Shown one piece after another: positions 1 to 11,096 of a stretch of 64,000 nucleotides of DNA. The translations under genes and the position numbers were made by a program. Each line of letters starts with the position of its first letter. Within the stretch, counting starts at the first letter, position 1. Source of the stretch: Linanthus parryae (Eukaryota > Streptophyta > Magnoliopsida > Ericales > Polemoniaceae). The DNA lies in contig JALGPY010000003.1 in the NCBI GenBank assembly GCA_023055425.1, positions 50,329,891-50,393,890 on the forward strand, written 5' to 3'. The notes under the pieces are model-generated. The model was not told the origin of the DNA. It did no database searches and saw nothing but the letters and a program-made list of their open reading frames with translations.

Positions 1-1060
1 TACGATGGCAGCCATTACAAATGTGATCTTAATCGATCATCTAAAGCCTATCTCTTACGATAGCAGTTACACGCGAATGCGATCTTAAGTGATCATCTAA
101 AGCCCATCTCTTATGATGGCAGCCAATACAAATGTGATCTTAAGAGATCATTAAAGCCTATCTCTTACGATAGCAGCTACACGCGAACGCGATCTTAAGT
201 GATCATCTAAAGCCCATCTCCTACGATGGCAGCCATTACAAATGTGATCTTAATCGATCATCTAAAGCCTATCTCTTACGATAGCATTTACACGCGAATG
301 CGATCTTAAGTGATCATCTAAAGCCCATCTCCTACGATGGCAGCCAATGCAAATGCGATCTTAATTGATCATTTAAAGCCTATCTCTCATGGTAGCAATC
401 AAATGCAAATGCGATCTTAAGTGATCATTAAAGCCTATCTCTTACGATAGCAGCCAAACGCAAATGCGATCTTAAGTGATCATCTAAAGCTTATCTCTCG
501 TGGTAGCAATCAAATGCAAATGCGATCTTAAGTGATCATTAAAGCCTATCTCTTACGATAGCAGCCAAACGCAAATGCGATCTTAAGTGATCATCTAAAG
601 CATGTCTCTCATGGTAGCAATCAAATACGAAGGCGATCTTAAGTGATCATTAAAGCCTATCTTTTACGATAGCACCCAAACGAAAACACGATCTTACATG
701 ATCATCCAAAGTCTATCTTTTGCGATAGCAGCGGAATACAAAAACGATCTCAATCGATCATCTAACGCCTACCTCTTGAGATAGCGGGCTATACAGATGC
801 GATCTTATAATGATCTTCTCGAGCCTATCTGTTACGATAGCAATTTTGGTTAATTATCCAAACCCGTCTGATATGATGGCAACACGAGTGCAGAGTCATC
901 TTGTTAGATCTTCTAAAGATCTGTCTGCTATGGTAGCAGTTTATACGAGAAATGATCTCAAACAAAGCCTATCTTCTATGATAGCAATTTGCACAGCTCA
1001 ACGATCTTGATTGATCTCTGGAAAATTATCTGCAACGACAGCAACGTTGTGAACGTGATC
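1..1060. repeat. Tandem array of a ~56-bp unit
   Basis: The stretch is made of diverged units of about 55-57 bp, each with a core like GATCTTAAGTGATCAT followed by TAAAGCC and a block such as CTATCTCTTACGATAG. In the left part two unit types alternate (GCCATTACAAATGTG and CAGTTACACGCGAATGCG), so the repeat is also about 111 bp as a dimer. Further right, other pairs alternate (CAATCAAATGCAAATGCG with CAGCCAAACGCAAATGCG). Units decay to the right and are hardly recognisable beyond about 1060. The array runs off the left edge. It lies in the Tat-like element, upstream of its 3' LTR. Tandem arrays in this part of Tat-lineage elements are known and are thought to seed satellites. Confidence 0.9.
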
Positions 1061-2499
1061 TCATACGATTTACAACGACCAACTACAAGCCCATCCGTCA
1101 AGATGGCACAGCTGCGAAATTATGATCTCGAATGATCTAGCGAAATATCTGTGAATTGACATCGCATATGTGAAATCATTACATGGCATTATGCAAGGCA
1201 AAACAAGCCGAAACGCATGCGAAATTGTATTTTGTTGCAAAGAACAGATGATACAAATACTATTTATCATTATGAGTCAAATGACTTACAATTTATCTAT
1301 CTAGATAGCAGCTTACAAGCGACAAGCTCGCATCTAACTACACAGCCAACATGGCTTACAATACATTCGAAAAATGGCTGATAAGCCAGCAGAAACGCGA
1401 TACGGAAACCCGGACTGCAAAGAATGAACCGCCCTGGCTTCAAGCGCCGGCTACGCGATGCCCAAATCTGTGGGTGACATCTGTAGCAAAGGGGATCTCG
1501 CTCTGAAAAGAGCCACATGAAACCATACGCTCGACATTCCGCTATCCGACAAGACCGTTGTCAGATGGGCTCCCCATAACATTTGCCCAAGGAGCCACTG
1601 GTTCCGGCAATCTACAGGCGAGCAGAAGCTCCAAAGGGCAAGGGCTCCTTGTAGACGGGGATGAACGCGACGGTTCGTCACCCCGGGCTCACAAACATGA
1701 AAGTGACGGATTCTTCTTCGGAGATGCTGAATAAGAATCACGCCGTTCATTACGAGACGGTAGCACGGTCACTTCGGCGCTGCACCTCGCCACGAGGCGG
1801 CCGGAAACATGACCTGCACACATAATACACGAAGAAATTTCTTCGAACACACATGAGGTATTATCTGCATCCTCTTTATGACGGTTATAAACAGCAATAA
1901 GCCTCATAAAGTGGATCTTGGAAACTATTTCTATAGCACAAAGCGCAAACTCAGGATTCAAAACTTGAAGTTGCCATGAATCAACGAAAAGCAAGCGTTG
2001 AAGCCAGCAGTCGCAAGGACTCACGGCAAAGCACATGTTTGGGATAGAAGAGCCCAAATGGCAAAGACGGGGTTTATATAGGCCCTGTAGAGACTCTTCG
2101 GTTGCCTAAGATGAGTCAGCAAAATTCAAAAAGAGGGTAAGTTCAATCACTTACGCCTTGAAAAGCGGTAACAATCAATTACCCTACTAAAGGCTACGAC
2201 GATTCGGTTGCGTATCCTAATAAATGACGGATAGTCATGATTCGGATGGACTTCCCAACGGAAGCGTGCTTATCTGCCGAGAAATTAGCGCGAAAATCAA
2301 GCAAAGAATCAATCGCTGATGTCATAATTGGATATGCACAGAAATGTCCAATCAAATCCCGAAAGGGGCAAAACGGGCAAACTCATTGTTTGTTGTTAAA
2401 AAAGAAGGGGGAGAAACCCTAGCAACATTACATTAATGTTTCAAAATATTACATTAATGTCTTAACCATTTTCCTGTTTTCTTTTCAAAATTCGAAAAG
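1061..2499. other. Non-coding 3' region of the Tat-like element
   Basis: This is the stretch between the decaying tandem array and the stop codon of the antisense gene. Open frames up to 122 codons exist on the minus strand (1689-2057), but I recognise no domain in them. Part may be 3' untranslated sequence of the antisense gene. Nothing else is supported. Confidence 0.4.
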
Positions 2500-5400
2500 T
2501 CAAAACAAATTTTTGACTAAGGAATCCTGGGGCTCGAACTGCTCGATCAGCCTCTCCACTTGTTGCACTTCTTGCTTTAGTTGCTCGCACTTGGCATTCA
2601 TTTCATGATACAGCTTCAAAGCTTCATCAACCTTTTGCTTCTGCTGCTCCACCTTCTGCATCTCAGCTGCGAGATTCTGGTGTCCGAGATTCAAAGTTAC
2701 AGCTGCGCGAATCAGTGTAACTCTGTCCTTGAGGAATTTGAAACCAAGTCTGCCTTGGACTTTGAGCACGAGATTTTGGCACATGCCACACAGCAATTCG
2801 GCGCTCTGGGCCGAAATGGTCGCAGGGGTAGCCGCACATAGCTGCTCTAGTATCCAGATGGCTTCAGTAAGGAATAGCCTCCTGTCAAAAGGACTGATCT
2901 CCAGACACCTCACAAACGATCGGGGGTATCTGAGGCGCATTCGAACCACCCAGTCTACATCGGTTTGCTTCAAACCTGAGACATCAAAAACAAGTCATGA
3001 TGTCAAAACTCGCAAGCAAATAATGCGACGTGCGAATGGTAAAATCTCTGCTTACCAGTGCCTTCCAGAATTTCATGAATAGAGGGAATGCGAGCCACCG
3101 GGTTGTTCGAAGCACGCCCTCGCTCCATGGCTCTCCTATCAGCTACGAGCTCCAAACTCTCATAGTTAGGAGGAAGAGTGTAAGCTGCACCAGCTGCGAT
3201 TACATTCCCAACCTGCGAGCCCCAAATGCTCCACGCAGGAATAGGTGCTTCCGGTTCAGTCATCGCCGGAGGCGAGGGGACAGCCGAAGTCGCTGGACGG
3301 ACACTCCCAGATGCGAAAATATTAGCATCACTTGTCCTTTCTTCCTCACCGCCAGTACGGACACCTTCGTCCATCGGCACAGCATCAGCTTTGACATCAT
3401 CGGAAAGTTCGATGACATCCTCGAGACGCTCACTTACGTGTCCAGCAGCTGCGACGGGCTTCTCGGTATGGGAGCTCGAAATTGGAACATGGGATGCAGA
3501 AGGCTGACTTCTCTGCTCCAACTCAGGTTCCTCAGCATGACCTGCGATACCGAATGCGATAATATGAGGTAACTCGTGTTATAAGTTATTTCACTATCTT
3601 TACTAAAGCTAAGAATAAGCACCTCCACGCGAAGGTGGGATTGAGGTATCCTCATCATACACTAGGGACGTGGAACCGTGCCCTATCAGTGTATCTTCAC
3701 TAAGCAAATCTTTAAGAGAAGCGTGACCTGGGACGCGAGTAAACCAGTCATGATTTTGCCTCAAGCGGCTAAAGCCTAGTATGCGCATATCACTCAAAAT
3801 AATTACCTGAGGGTTCTCCGCATTTGCTTACCAACCAACGGCGAATGTCAGGCTTTGACACACCGTGCTTTAACGCACCCACAATTACATCTCTATAAGT
3901 AACTGCGAGATTGAAGATCTCACCTTTATCGCCACCTGCGATCTCTGCGAAGTCCGCTTGGACTTGCTCTAGCTCTGCTGTGTCCTCTCCAGGAACCTCA
4001 TCTTCCTCCTCCACATGAGGAGCCACTTCTTCGGGAAGCTCGTCTTCTTCGCCAGCTGGACGCACTAAGTCGTCAACATGCAGCTCCTCGAGGCTCCGCT
4101 GTTTCACAAGCTCGAGTTCCTCTTCCTCTCGCTGCCTTCTTCTTTCAGCAGCCTCCGCAGCTGTCCTCCGGGACTCAGCAAGAACATCCTCGCTTATGGG
4201 ATCATCTGAAACGCCAGAGCGGGCATCTCTCTTTTGCCTCTTGGCCACGAGGCCACCAATGGCTTCATCATCATCATCTGCGAATACAAAATTGGTTCAA
4301 AGAGAAGAACTGCACAGAAGTCATGATAAAGGACAAGGAAATGCGACGGAAGTACCTCCTGACTCTTCCTCGCGCATCACAACTGTTCCTTCTTCTTCTT
4401 CTTCATTACTTGCTTGGGGCTCCTGCCTCTCCCCCTCTTCCTCTTGATTGAATGGAACGAAGGTTTCAACTGCGAGATCTTTTCGCACCTTGCCGGGCAT
4501 ACGACCCTTACCTTTGTCCTTGACAGAAAGGGACCTCACTGGGGGCGAAGCTGGAGCGCTCCTAGGGGAGGAAATCGTAATTCCCTTTTGCCTAGGTCTT
4601 TTCACTCTCGGCGCCACAGTCGCCGGAGGGGACGGGTCATCTCTAGGAGGAGACGGAGCCGGAGGGTTGTCTATCAGCGAGTCAGCGAAAGTATTCATGA
4701 CTGCGCGAACCTTTGTTTCGACCTCGGCATCCATCCTCCATGCTAACCGATACGACTCCCCCCTCCTTCTGGTGGCAACAATGGTATCCACCAGCGATTT
4801 GGAACGGTCACCAGCTGCGAACCTTCGCACATGACACTAGACAATACAGAACAAAAAGCATCAGTGCAAGCAAATCAAAGAGCTCAAAGCACACAAGGAA
4901 ACTGCTTACCTCAGCAAACGCCTTGCTATATTTGATGACCTGCGTGTCACCCTTCTTGATTGCATCGACCTGCTCCTTCAGAATGAAATCGGGGCACAAA
5001 TGATTCTCGCGGTCCAACAACAAGTAGCAACCGTACTCAGACTCGCTCAAACTGCAATTGGGGCGAAACGGAAAAGAGTTTCTCTTGATCAAGGGGGCCC
5101 TTCCTGGCTGCGCCGCCGCCTCCGTCTCCATCCTCGTCTGCTGGGCAATCCAGTATGCGATCCAGTTCTGGGAACAACCACCCTTGCGAGTTCCCGCAGG
5201 CTGCTCGAAGGGAAGATTGCTCATGAGGACCATCTTGCACTCCTTTGTCAGCAAGCGCTTGTAGCACCCTCTGACGATAGACTGGGGCCAGATTGATGGG
5301 GCCACCGCATCGAAACCAAACTGAGGAGAGACCCGAGTGGGGTCAACATCCACTGTAAGCCTTTCATACCGTGGCGCGAGCTCACGAATGTGCTCTGCAA

Positions 5401-6790
5401 GTGCGGGAAGAGAACCTCGCAGACACCAGCAAAAGAACTCACGATAGCGCTCGTGGAAATGCGGCCCCTTTTCAAAAAGAAGGTCTTCTGACAAGACCAT
5501 GCCTTTGGAAGGGTATAGCTTTGGAAACCACCGCACATTCTCGACACGTGTGGCGTAGGGCCTGGCAGTGAACTCCCTTCGTTTGTCGCATATCAAGCTC
5601 CAAGTACACTTGGTGTTGCTTGCTCCAAACCATCTCGCAGCTCTCCCGCTGTTGAACGCCTCCGTCTCACCTGGGGGACACCACTTCTCAAGTGGGAGGG
5701 GAGTTGGAGCATAAGACGGCCAGCGCTCAAAAACCCACATTGTCAAAAAGCTGATATTGACAAAGGTCAGAACATCGAGACGGCCGCGCGATTCCCTCAT
5801 CGCCAGAACCAGCTGGTCCAGCCTATAATACAACGTACCCAAGACCAAGGGTCCGAGCGCGACCCTCTGGCCAAGAGCGAGCCTCACCGCAAGTGGCAGC
5901 ACATGGTAGAAGACCCCGTCATGGGGGTGACCATCAATCAGATACCTCGATAGCCAAGCACAAAGAAAGGCGCAAAGGGTCAGATGATAACCCTTGCCCT
6001 CTACGTAATTCTCGGCCTTCGGGTTTCCGCTCAAAAGCTTCTTAGTAATGCTGTTGCTCGCATAGTCTCGGAAGAAGTACTGCAACCACTTGTTCCAGGT
6101 ATTCTTCGCAGATGTATCAACCAGCTGCCAGTTCGGAAGAGGTTTCGTACTGGTCCACCGAGTGGAGATTTTCTTTACCTCTGCTAGGCACTCCTCCATC
6201 TGCGCGTACAAGGCCAATTCCGCAGGGGTTCTTAAGTGACTCAAGGGGTCCACCTCGCCCATGGGGGAAAGCTCATACAGCATTTGAACGTCCTCGAGCG
6301 TGGGGGCGGCCTCGAACTCAGCAAAGTGAAACGTGTGAGTCGCAGGCGAATAGCGGGACAGAAGGTCTAGAAGCATGGACTGATCCAGCTTCACGGCAGC
6401 ACCCTTCATAGCACGGACAGCGAAGAAAATGCCGGCTTTATCAAGAGTTTCGGCGTAATTACCCAACACGTGGTCAGTCCACTCATCCATATAGTCCAAC
6501 TTCTGGACAAACGCCTGAGTAGAAATTGCAGTGTATGGGAAGTGCCCATTCTCGATTCCCAATCGAACCACATCCTCGGAGCCAACTAACTCGAGCAAGG
6601 CTGAGTTAACTGGGCGAGTCAGCGTTAACAACTGCTCAACGGGAACAGGATCAGGCATCCTCTTCGCCTTCACCCTCGCGTGGTAAAAATCTTTCCCACC
6701 CAGAAAGGGGGCTTTTCGCCATAGAGCCTGCGGAAGCTCCGACATCTCTTCATCTTCTTTGACGGGTCTGGTTACTCTTGTTTTGGCCAT
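2500..6790 (-). CDS. Antisense plant mobile domain (PMD) protein, six exons
   Basis: The protein belongs to the plant mobile domain family (formerly called aminotransferase-like), related to MAIN/MAIL1 and found in many plant retrotransposons; its biochemical role in elements is unknown. Exons on the minus strand are 6790-4910, 4836-4356, 4277-3807, 3727-3623, 3541-3056 and 2975-2500. The five introns are all 73-81 bp with GT-AG ends, and the phases fit to give 1299 residues with no stop. Residues 1 to about 600 hold the PMD, with the typical segment HTFHFAEFEAAPTLEDVQML near 170. The middle is acidic and serine/proline rich with basic patches, and the last 80 residues look like a coiled coil rich in Q, K and E. 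I chose ATG 6790 (MAKTRV); the open frame to 6835 crosses a TTTCGCAG acceptor-like site. The gene runs opposite to its host element, so its introns survive in the element's own genomic RNA. Confidence 0.8.
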
Positions 6791-7468
6791 TCCTGCGAAA
6801 GGGCAAAAAAAAAAGGGGGGGGGGAGAAATACCACACTTCAGTTTGGATTTTGGAATTCGAGATCTATGCAAAGGAAAGCAGACAGTTCCGGTGCCGATT
6901 TCAGAAATTGGGGATTTGCAAGACCCAATATTGTTGAAAGATTAAGAACGAAGCAGGTTTAAAGATTAAAGCCTCTTCACAGACTTCATGGGTTTACAGA
7001 TTCAATGCGATTCAAGGCAAACACTGGTAGTTTAAATCAAAAGTAAACGAGGCCAACCTTGTTTCCTTGAAGCCTGCTTGGAGATGCACAATTGAAGAAT
7101 ACGATTTTCAGTCTTGAACTGATGATTGATTATTTGGATCTGCTCTCGAAGATCTCCGGGTACCATTCACTTTAAGAGAAAGAAGCAATGCTTTGCAATG
7201 ATGGGATACAAGGTATTTATCCAGAAGAATGAAGGGTTGCGTCCCTTCAGTAGTCGAATCGCAACCGTCACCGTCGTGTCGCGCAATCACAGGACGGGCT
7301 GACGTCACGCCTAAAACCCTAAAGGTCAGACGGCACGACTCTAGGGGTTTTAGGTCATAATTACACGCACGGGGGCTGAATCTACCCGTATTTGAATTGG
7401 TGCGTGACGACGACGCGCATGTTGGTTTCCGCGCATGGAAGCCTATACAGCTATGAGCCTTCACGCGC
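6791..7468. other. Leader side of the antisense gene, no coding sequence
   Basis: This stretch lies between the PMD start codon and the polypurine tract. It begins with a purine run of about ten A and ten G at 6805-6826, which resembles a polypurine tract but is not followed by an LTR start. The antisense gene's promoter should lie here or inside the LTR. I see no clear TATA box for it and no other gene. Confidence 0.4.
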
Positions 7469-7482
7469 AGAAAGGGGGCTAA
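7469..7482 (+). other. Polypurine tract of the Tat-like element
   Basis: The sequence AGAAAGGGGGCTAA lies directly before TGTAGATAC, the proposed first bases of the LTR. It primes plus-strand DNA synthesis in LTR retrotransposons and fixes the element's orientation as plus. Confidence 0.6.
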
Positions 7483-8108
7483 TGTAGATACTGCTTTATG
7501 ACATGGCAGATCTAGGCCACGTGGCAACCATCCAGCACACCATATTGTGCTCCACACACACAGGATCACCAGCCGAGCTGATCCATGTGGGGGCTGCGAG
7601 ACAGAGCCCTCGCATACCACTGCACGGGACTTGTAGGGACTTTGTGGTCTGGAGGCTAGAGTAAGCCCTGTCGTGTGCGAGCCAAGCCCGCACGCGACCT
7701 TTAGTAACTGTTTTGAGAGATTTATGGCACGAGCTCCATAAACCCGGTCAATCCGGTCAAACCCGGTCAACCACGTAACGGTTCCGGTACTCGCGCACCA
7801 CGTGCTATAACGGTTCCTATATACTCGGACGAACGTGCCGTTACGGTTAAGCTAATTAAGCCGCCATTAATGGGCGCATTAACCACACTACAACGGTCAC
7901 GTTCTCCAGTATATATACATCGTTACTCTTTCCATACAAAGAGAACAACACTGCCATACGCGGAAGCTCTGCCAAACCTCTGTCTCTCTCTCAGACATTG
8001 CTACTGACTTGCTCTCTCCCTACACACACCCCTATTCTTCCTGTGCGATCCCTGATCCACTACGTACGGTGTACACGGAGGTCTCCCCGCCGGAATCTCT
8101 TGTGCACA
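7483..8108 (+). repeat. 3' LTR of the Tat-like element
   Basis: The proposed LTR starts TGTAGATAC after the polypurine tract and ends CTTGTGCACA at 8108. A TATA-like TATATATAC lies near 7908-7918, followed by a C/T-rich transcribed leader. Its right end is fixed by a second copy in inverted orientation at 63540-64000, which shares the sequence from about 7640 to 8108 and breaks at the same CA. The left end rests on the polypurine tract alone. The adjacent right sequence (GCAGG) is the expected target duplication. Confidence 0.75.
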
Positions 8109-8750
8109 GCAGGCCATAAAACCCTAATTAAGTATTACAATTAATTGATCAGCTCGCAGGCCGTAAAACCAAACCACAAAATTAAACATCCACATCAAAC
8201 CACATCCTAAGGCCATATCCAATCACCATGCGATTTGCACATAAACAGTTAAAATCCAATTTTAACGCGCTTGGTCAATTTTAATTGATTTTAGGATTTC
8301 TAGGGTTAAAACGGTCCATGGGCCCAACAATCCAATTGCCCGGGCCCATTAAAGTGAACCACAAGGCCCTAGGGCCGGCCCGGCCCAAAACCCGCAAGGG
8401 CGGCCAAGCTTGGGCGGCAAGCAAGGGGGGCGGTCCCTAGGGGGGCCGAACCTCCTCTTGGGGGTTTGTTTCCAAACAACTCCCTTGCTTGGAGCCCAAG
8501 TTTGGTTGTTTCCTTGTTTTGGGAGAACTCCTTCTTCCCCAAGGATGCCCAAACCCTAGATCTAAGATCCTAAAATTTCTCAAACTCACCAATTCATGCA
8601 TCCAATGCAAAAATTGGATCTTGTTATGAGTAATTATTGACAAATTGCATCCCATGCTTGATTTGTCTTGTTTTACGCGATAAACAATCAAATTAAGGTG
8701 TAAAACAACAAGAATGTAACACATAAACTACGTTTATGCTCTATGACCTG

Positions 8751-8764
8751 TGGCTCTGATACCA
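8751..8764 (-). other. Primer-binding site (initiator Met tRNA type)
   Basis: On the minus strand this reads TGGTATCAGAGCCA, complementary to the 3' end of plant initiator methionine tRNA. It lies one base from the LTR end at 8766, so the Angela-like element is minus-oriented and the adjacent LTR is its 5' LTR. Confidence 0.85.
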
Positions 8765-8765
8765 C

Positions 8766-10197
8766 TGTAGGGTTTTGATTCATGGATCGCGCAACGGAAG
8801 CATAATCAAACAAATAACCATGCAAAACCCTCCAAGGATCACAAGTCTAGATGCATAACGATAGTGAAGGTAAGAAATCATAAACACACCTTTGGGTTCT
8901 CCTTGATGACTTCAAACGCGAATAATGTCATGTTCTCTATAGTTGATCCACGCCTAGAGTTGATCCTAGATCTCCCAAGCTCCTTGGTGCTAGCCCGGAA
9001 TAGGAAGAGGAAGAACGAATCACGCAAAACGAGACAAAAAGAGGGCTTCGGCCTCTTTTTGGCCGACGGGGACGAGGGCGGCGGCAAGGGGCGGCGTCGG
9101 GCTCCTTGTTGCTTGCTCTCTCTCCTTTGTTCTCTCCCACTCTTGTTATGTTCACTTAATGAGCATAAGTTATGGGGAAGGAAGGAAGGAGGGTCCTTTA
9201 TATAGTCCAACAACTCCTTGTTAACTACCTAAAGGACTTATTCTAGTCCAACTAGAATTCAATTTAGTCCCTTCCTTGCAAATTAGTCCCTACTAAGTTT
9301 GCAAGGGTTTGCAAAGTGATCCTTCTAATTAATTAATCCAATTAATTAATTCCCAAATCTAGTTCATCTCTATGTAGCGTGTGACCCCATAGGTTCTATC
9401 TAGTTGGTAGCAACTATTTGCTAATATGGAGCGGTTTCTAGCAAAACATCCACTCTAGCCAACTAATAGAATAGTCATCTAGACAACCTTTGTACAAGTA
9501 ATTGTCTCATCCCTTTGCCTCCATATCCGGATTGGACACGAGACATACAAGTCACACTCGTATATCCAATCCATAGTTTCTCGATCTATGGGAATAGCCT
9601 TATTCGTGCAAATAACATCAATATCCTATATTGATTTATTTGAGTCTGGCCAGACATTCTATAAGCACTATCCCTCGAGTGGCCTAGGATATTTGTTCCC
9701 GTTATGAGGGAGGGGCAAATCCTCTCTACGTCCACTACGATCTCTAAGCTTGCTTCTCATTGTATCCAGTACACGCCTTTATAACTACCCAGTTACGGTG
9801 TAGCGTTTAACGCTACCAAGATCACAATGATCCACAACTAGAATATCTAGTGACTTCAAGTCTAAGGATGACAATACCATTGCACCGCGAGAAGCACTTG
9901 TGACTCAACATAACATGTATGTAGCCTTCTCGGAGATGGGTCAATCCAGTGCAACATTCCGTAATGCACACCTATGTGTTGGATCGTGATATCTCCATAT
10001 CAATCCAACCCCATACTAGTCTATAGATGATTGTCCCATTTAATCATTATACTTGACTAGGGATATTTAAGATAAACAACACAATTGTAAATCTAAGGAC
10101 TTCATTATATTAAATATCCAATAAATAATAAATGAATTTTCTAGCCATATACAAATTCATACTAAACTAGATTGCCTCTAGGGCATCTATTCCAACA
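8766..10197 (-). repeat. 5' LTR of the Angela-like Copia element
   Basis: The 1432-bp LTR has TG...CA ends on the minus strand (TGTTGGAATAG at 10197, CCCTACA at 8766). A TATA-like CTATATAAAGG on the minus strand lies near 9196-9206, a reasonable LTR promoter. The small open frames near 8878-9213 lie downstream of that TATA and have no recognisable domain. Confidence 0.8.
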
Positions 10198-11082
10198 AAT
10201 AAATTATTCTAGAATTTTGAAATAAAAAAAAAAAATGCTCAAGAAATATTAATTTTGCTTTAATTGAAAACCTATACTAAAGTTTGAGAAATTACACTCT
10301 AACCCCGATGTATGGCCACCTATTGTCTCACCAAATTTGTGATCTTGCCACCTGGCCTATGATTTGGAAGTAGCTCCTTTACTGACCTCACATCTAGAAA
10401 CCTCGTGAATTATCACCCACCTTTAGCTTCATCTTCCTCCTCCCACCACTACGAACACCACAACCCCAGCAACGACACTACAATCAAAACCACCATCTCT
10501 GTGGAACCTGCTTTTGGCAAGTGTTCGTGATGGCCAAAGGAGAGAAAGCCCCTTATCAATTCGTTCAGCCCTGATGGAGAGAAAATTCGGTGAGTTCTCT
10601 AAGAACCCTAGCTCGTTCATGTCCGAATTCTCTGTTCATGTTGAATATTACTGAAATTGGGTTGTATTTTCTTCCTCTTGGGACCGAGGCGAGCTCGGGG
10701 ATCACAAGGGCGACCTCTGAATTGCCAAGAACTGTAAGAGCCGCCAAATCTGGGTTCAAAACCCGCCAGAAACACCATGGTCGTCGAAAATCATAGGTTA
10801 TCAGGATAGAGAAACAGAGTCTATGGTTAGGAGCACTAGGCAGGCTATCAAGTGTGTACGCGGGGGACGGAGAAGTAGGCTATCACTTAGAGGATTAAAA
10901 CACCAGTATATACAAGCTATAATAGTAAGTTTTTTTAATTCTAGTTTCTTTAATTCTGTCTGGTAACAGAACCGTTAAGATTAGACTCCTTGCTGGGCAT
11001 TTCCGTGCTTAGCGGAGGACATCTGCGGAGAGTCTGGGGATTCAAGTGTAGTTCTCCAACACTCTAGGATGGGGGTGTTACA
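10198..11082 (+). repeat. 5' LTR (right part) of the Gypsy-like element
   Basis: It aligns with 12734-13605, including CTCAAGAAATATTAATTTTG near the start and GGATGGGGGTGTTACA at the end. The missing left third corresponds to about 12477-12733 and should lie left of the window, beyond the Angela-like element. Confidence 0.85.
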
Positions 11083-11084
11083 GA

Positions 11085-11096
11085 TGGTATCAGAGC
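11085..11096 (+). other. Primer-binding site of the Gypsy-like element
   Basis: TGGTATCAGAGC begins two bases after the 5' LTR end at 11082. It is complementary to initiator Met tRNA and sets the element on the plus strand. Confidence 0.85.

Larger units (their letters stand above)
1..8108 (+). mobile_element. 3' part of a Tat/Retand-like Ty3/Gypsy retrotransposon
   Basis: Read on the plus strand, the order is a tandem array, a long antisense gene, a polypurine tract and an LTR ending in CA at 8108. That order (3' arrays plus an antisense ORF between pol and the 3' LTR) is known for the Tat lineage (Retand, RIRE2, Grande, Ogre). No gag, protease, RT or integrase is visible; they would lie left of the window. 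The element interrupts an Angela-like Copia at 8109. The five bases after the LTR are GCAGG, so the same five should precede the missing 5' LTR if the target duplication is intact. Lineage is inferred from layout only. Confidence 0.7.
8109..10197 (-). mobile_element. 5' part of an Angela/BARE-like Copia element
   Basis: A minus-strand LTR (8766-10197) is followed in its own direction by a primer-binding site and about 640 bp of untranslated leader. The leader is cut at 8109 by the Tat-like insertion. The LTR start TGTTGGAATAGATGCCCTAG resembles the start of Angela/BARE/WIS LTRs. No gag is left in the window. It is inserted in a Gypsy-like LTR; the five bases next to it on the right are AATAA, and the other half of the target duplication would be left of the window. 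Confidence 0.7.

Noticed and set aside
3728..3806. Short alternative exon reading from 3797 in the PMD gene
   Set aside because: It would need an intron of 14-28 bp. Acceptor CCCAG at 3728 gives a 79-bp intron and keeps the frame.
6805..6826. The A10G10 run as the element's polypurine tract
   Set aside because: No TG-starting LTR follows. The tract at 7469-7482 is followed by TGTAGATAC and fits better.
6791..6835. PMD protein starting 15 codons further upstream at 6835
   Set aside because: The extra residues come from a poly-C/poly-T run and an acceptor-like TTTCGCAG lies before the ATG at 6790; the family fits from MAKTRV.
8864..9213. Overlapping frames of 111-113 codons on both strands
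   Set aside because: They lie inside the Angela-like LTR and are chance frames.
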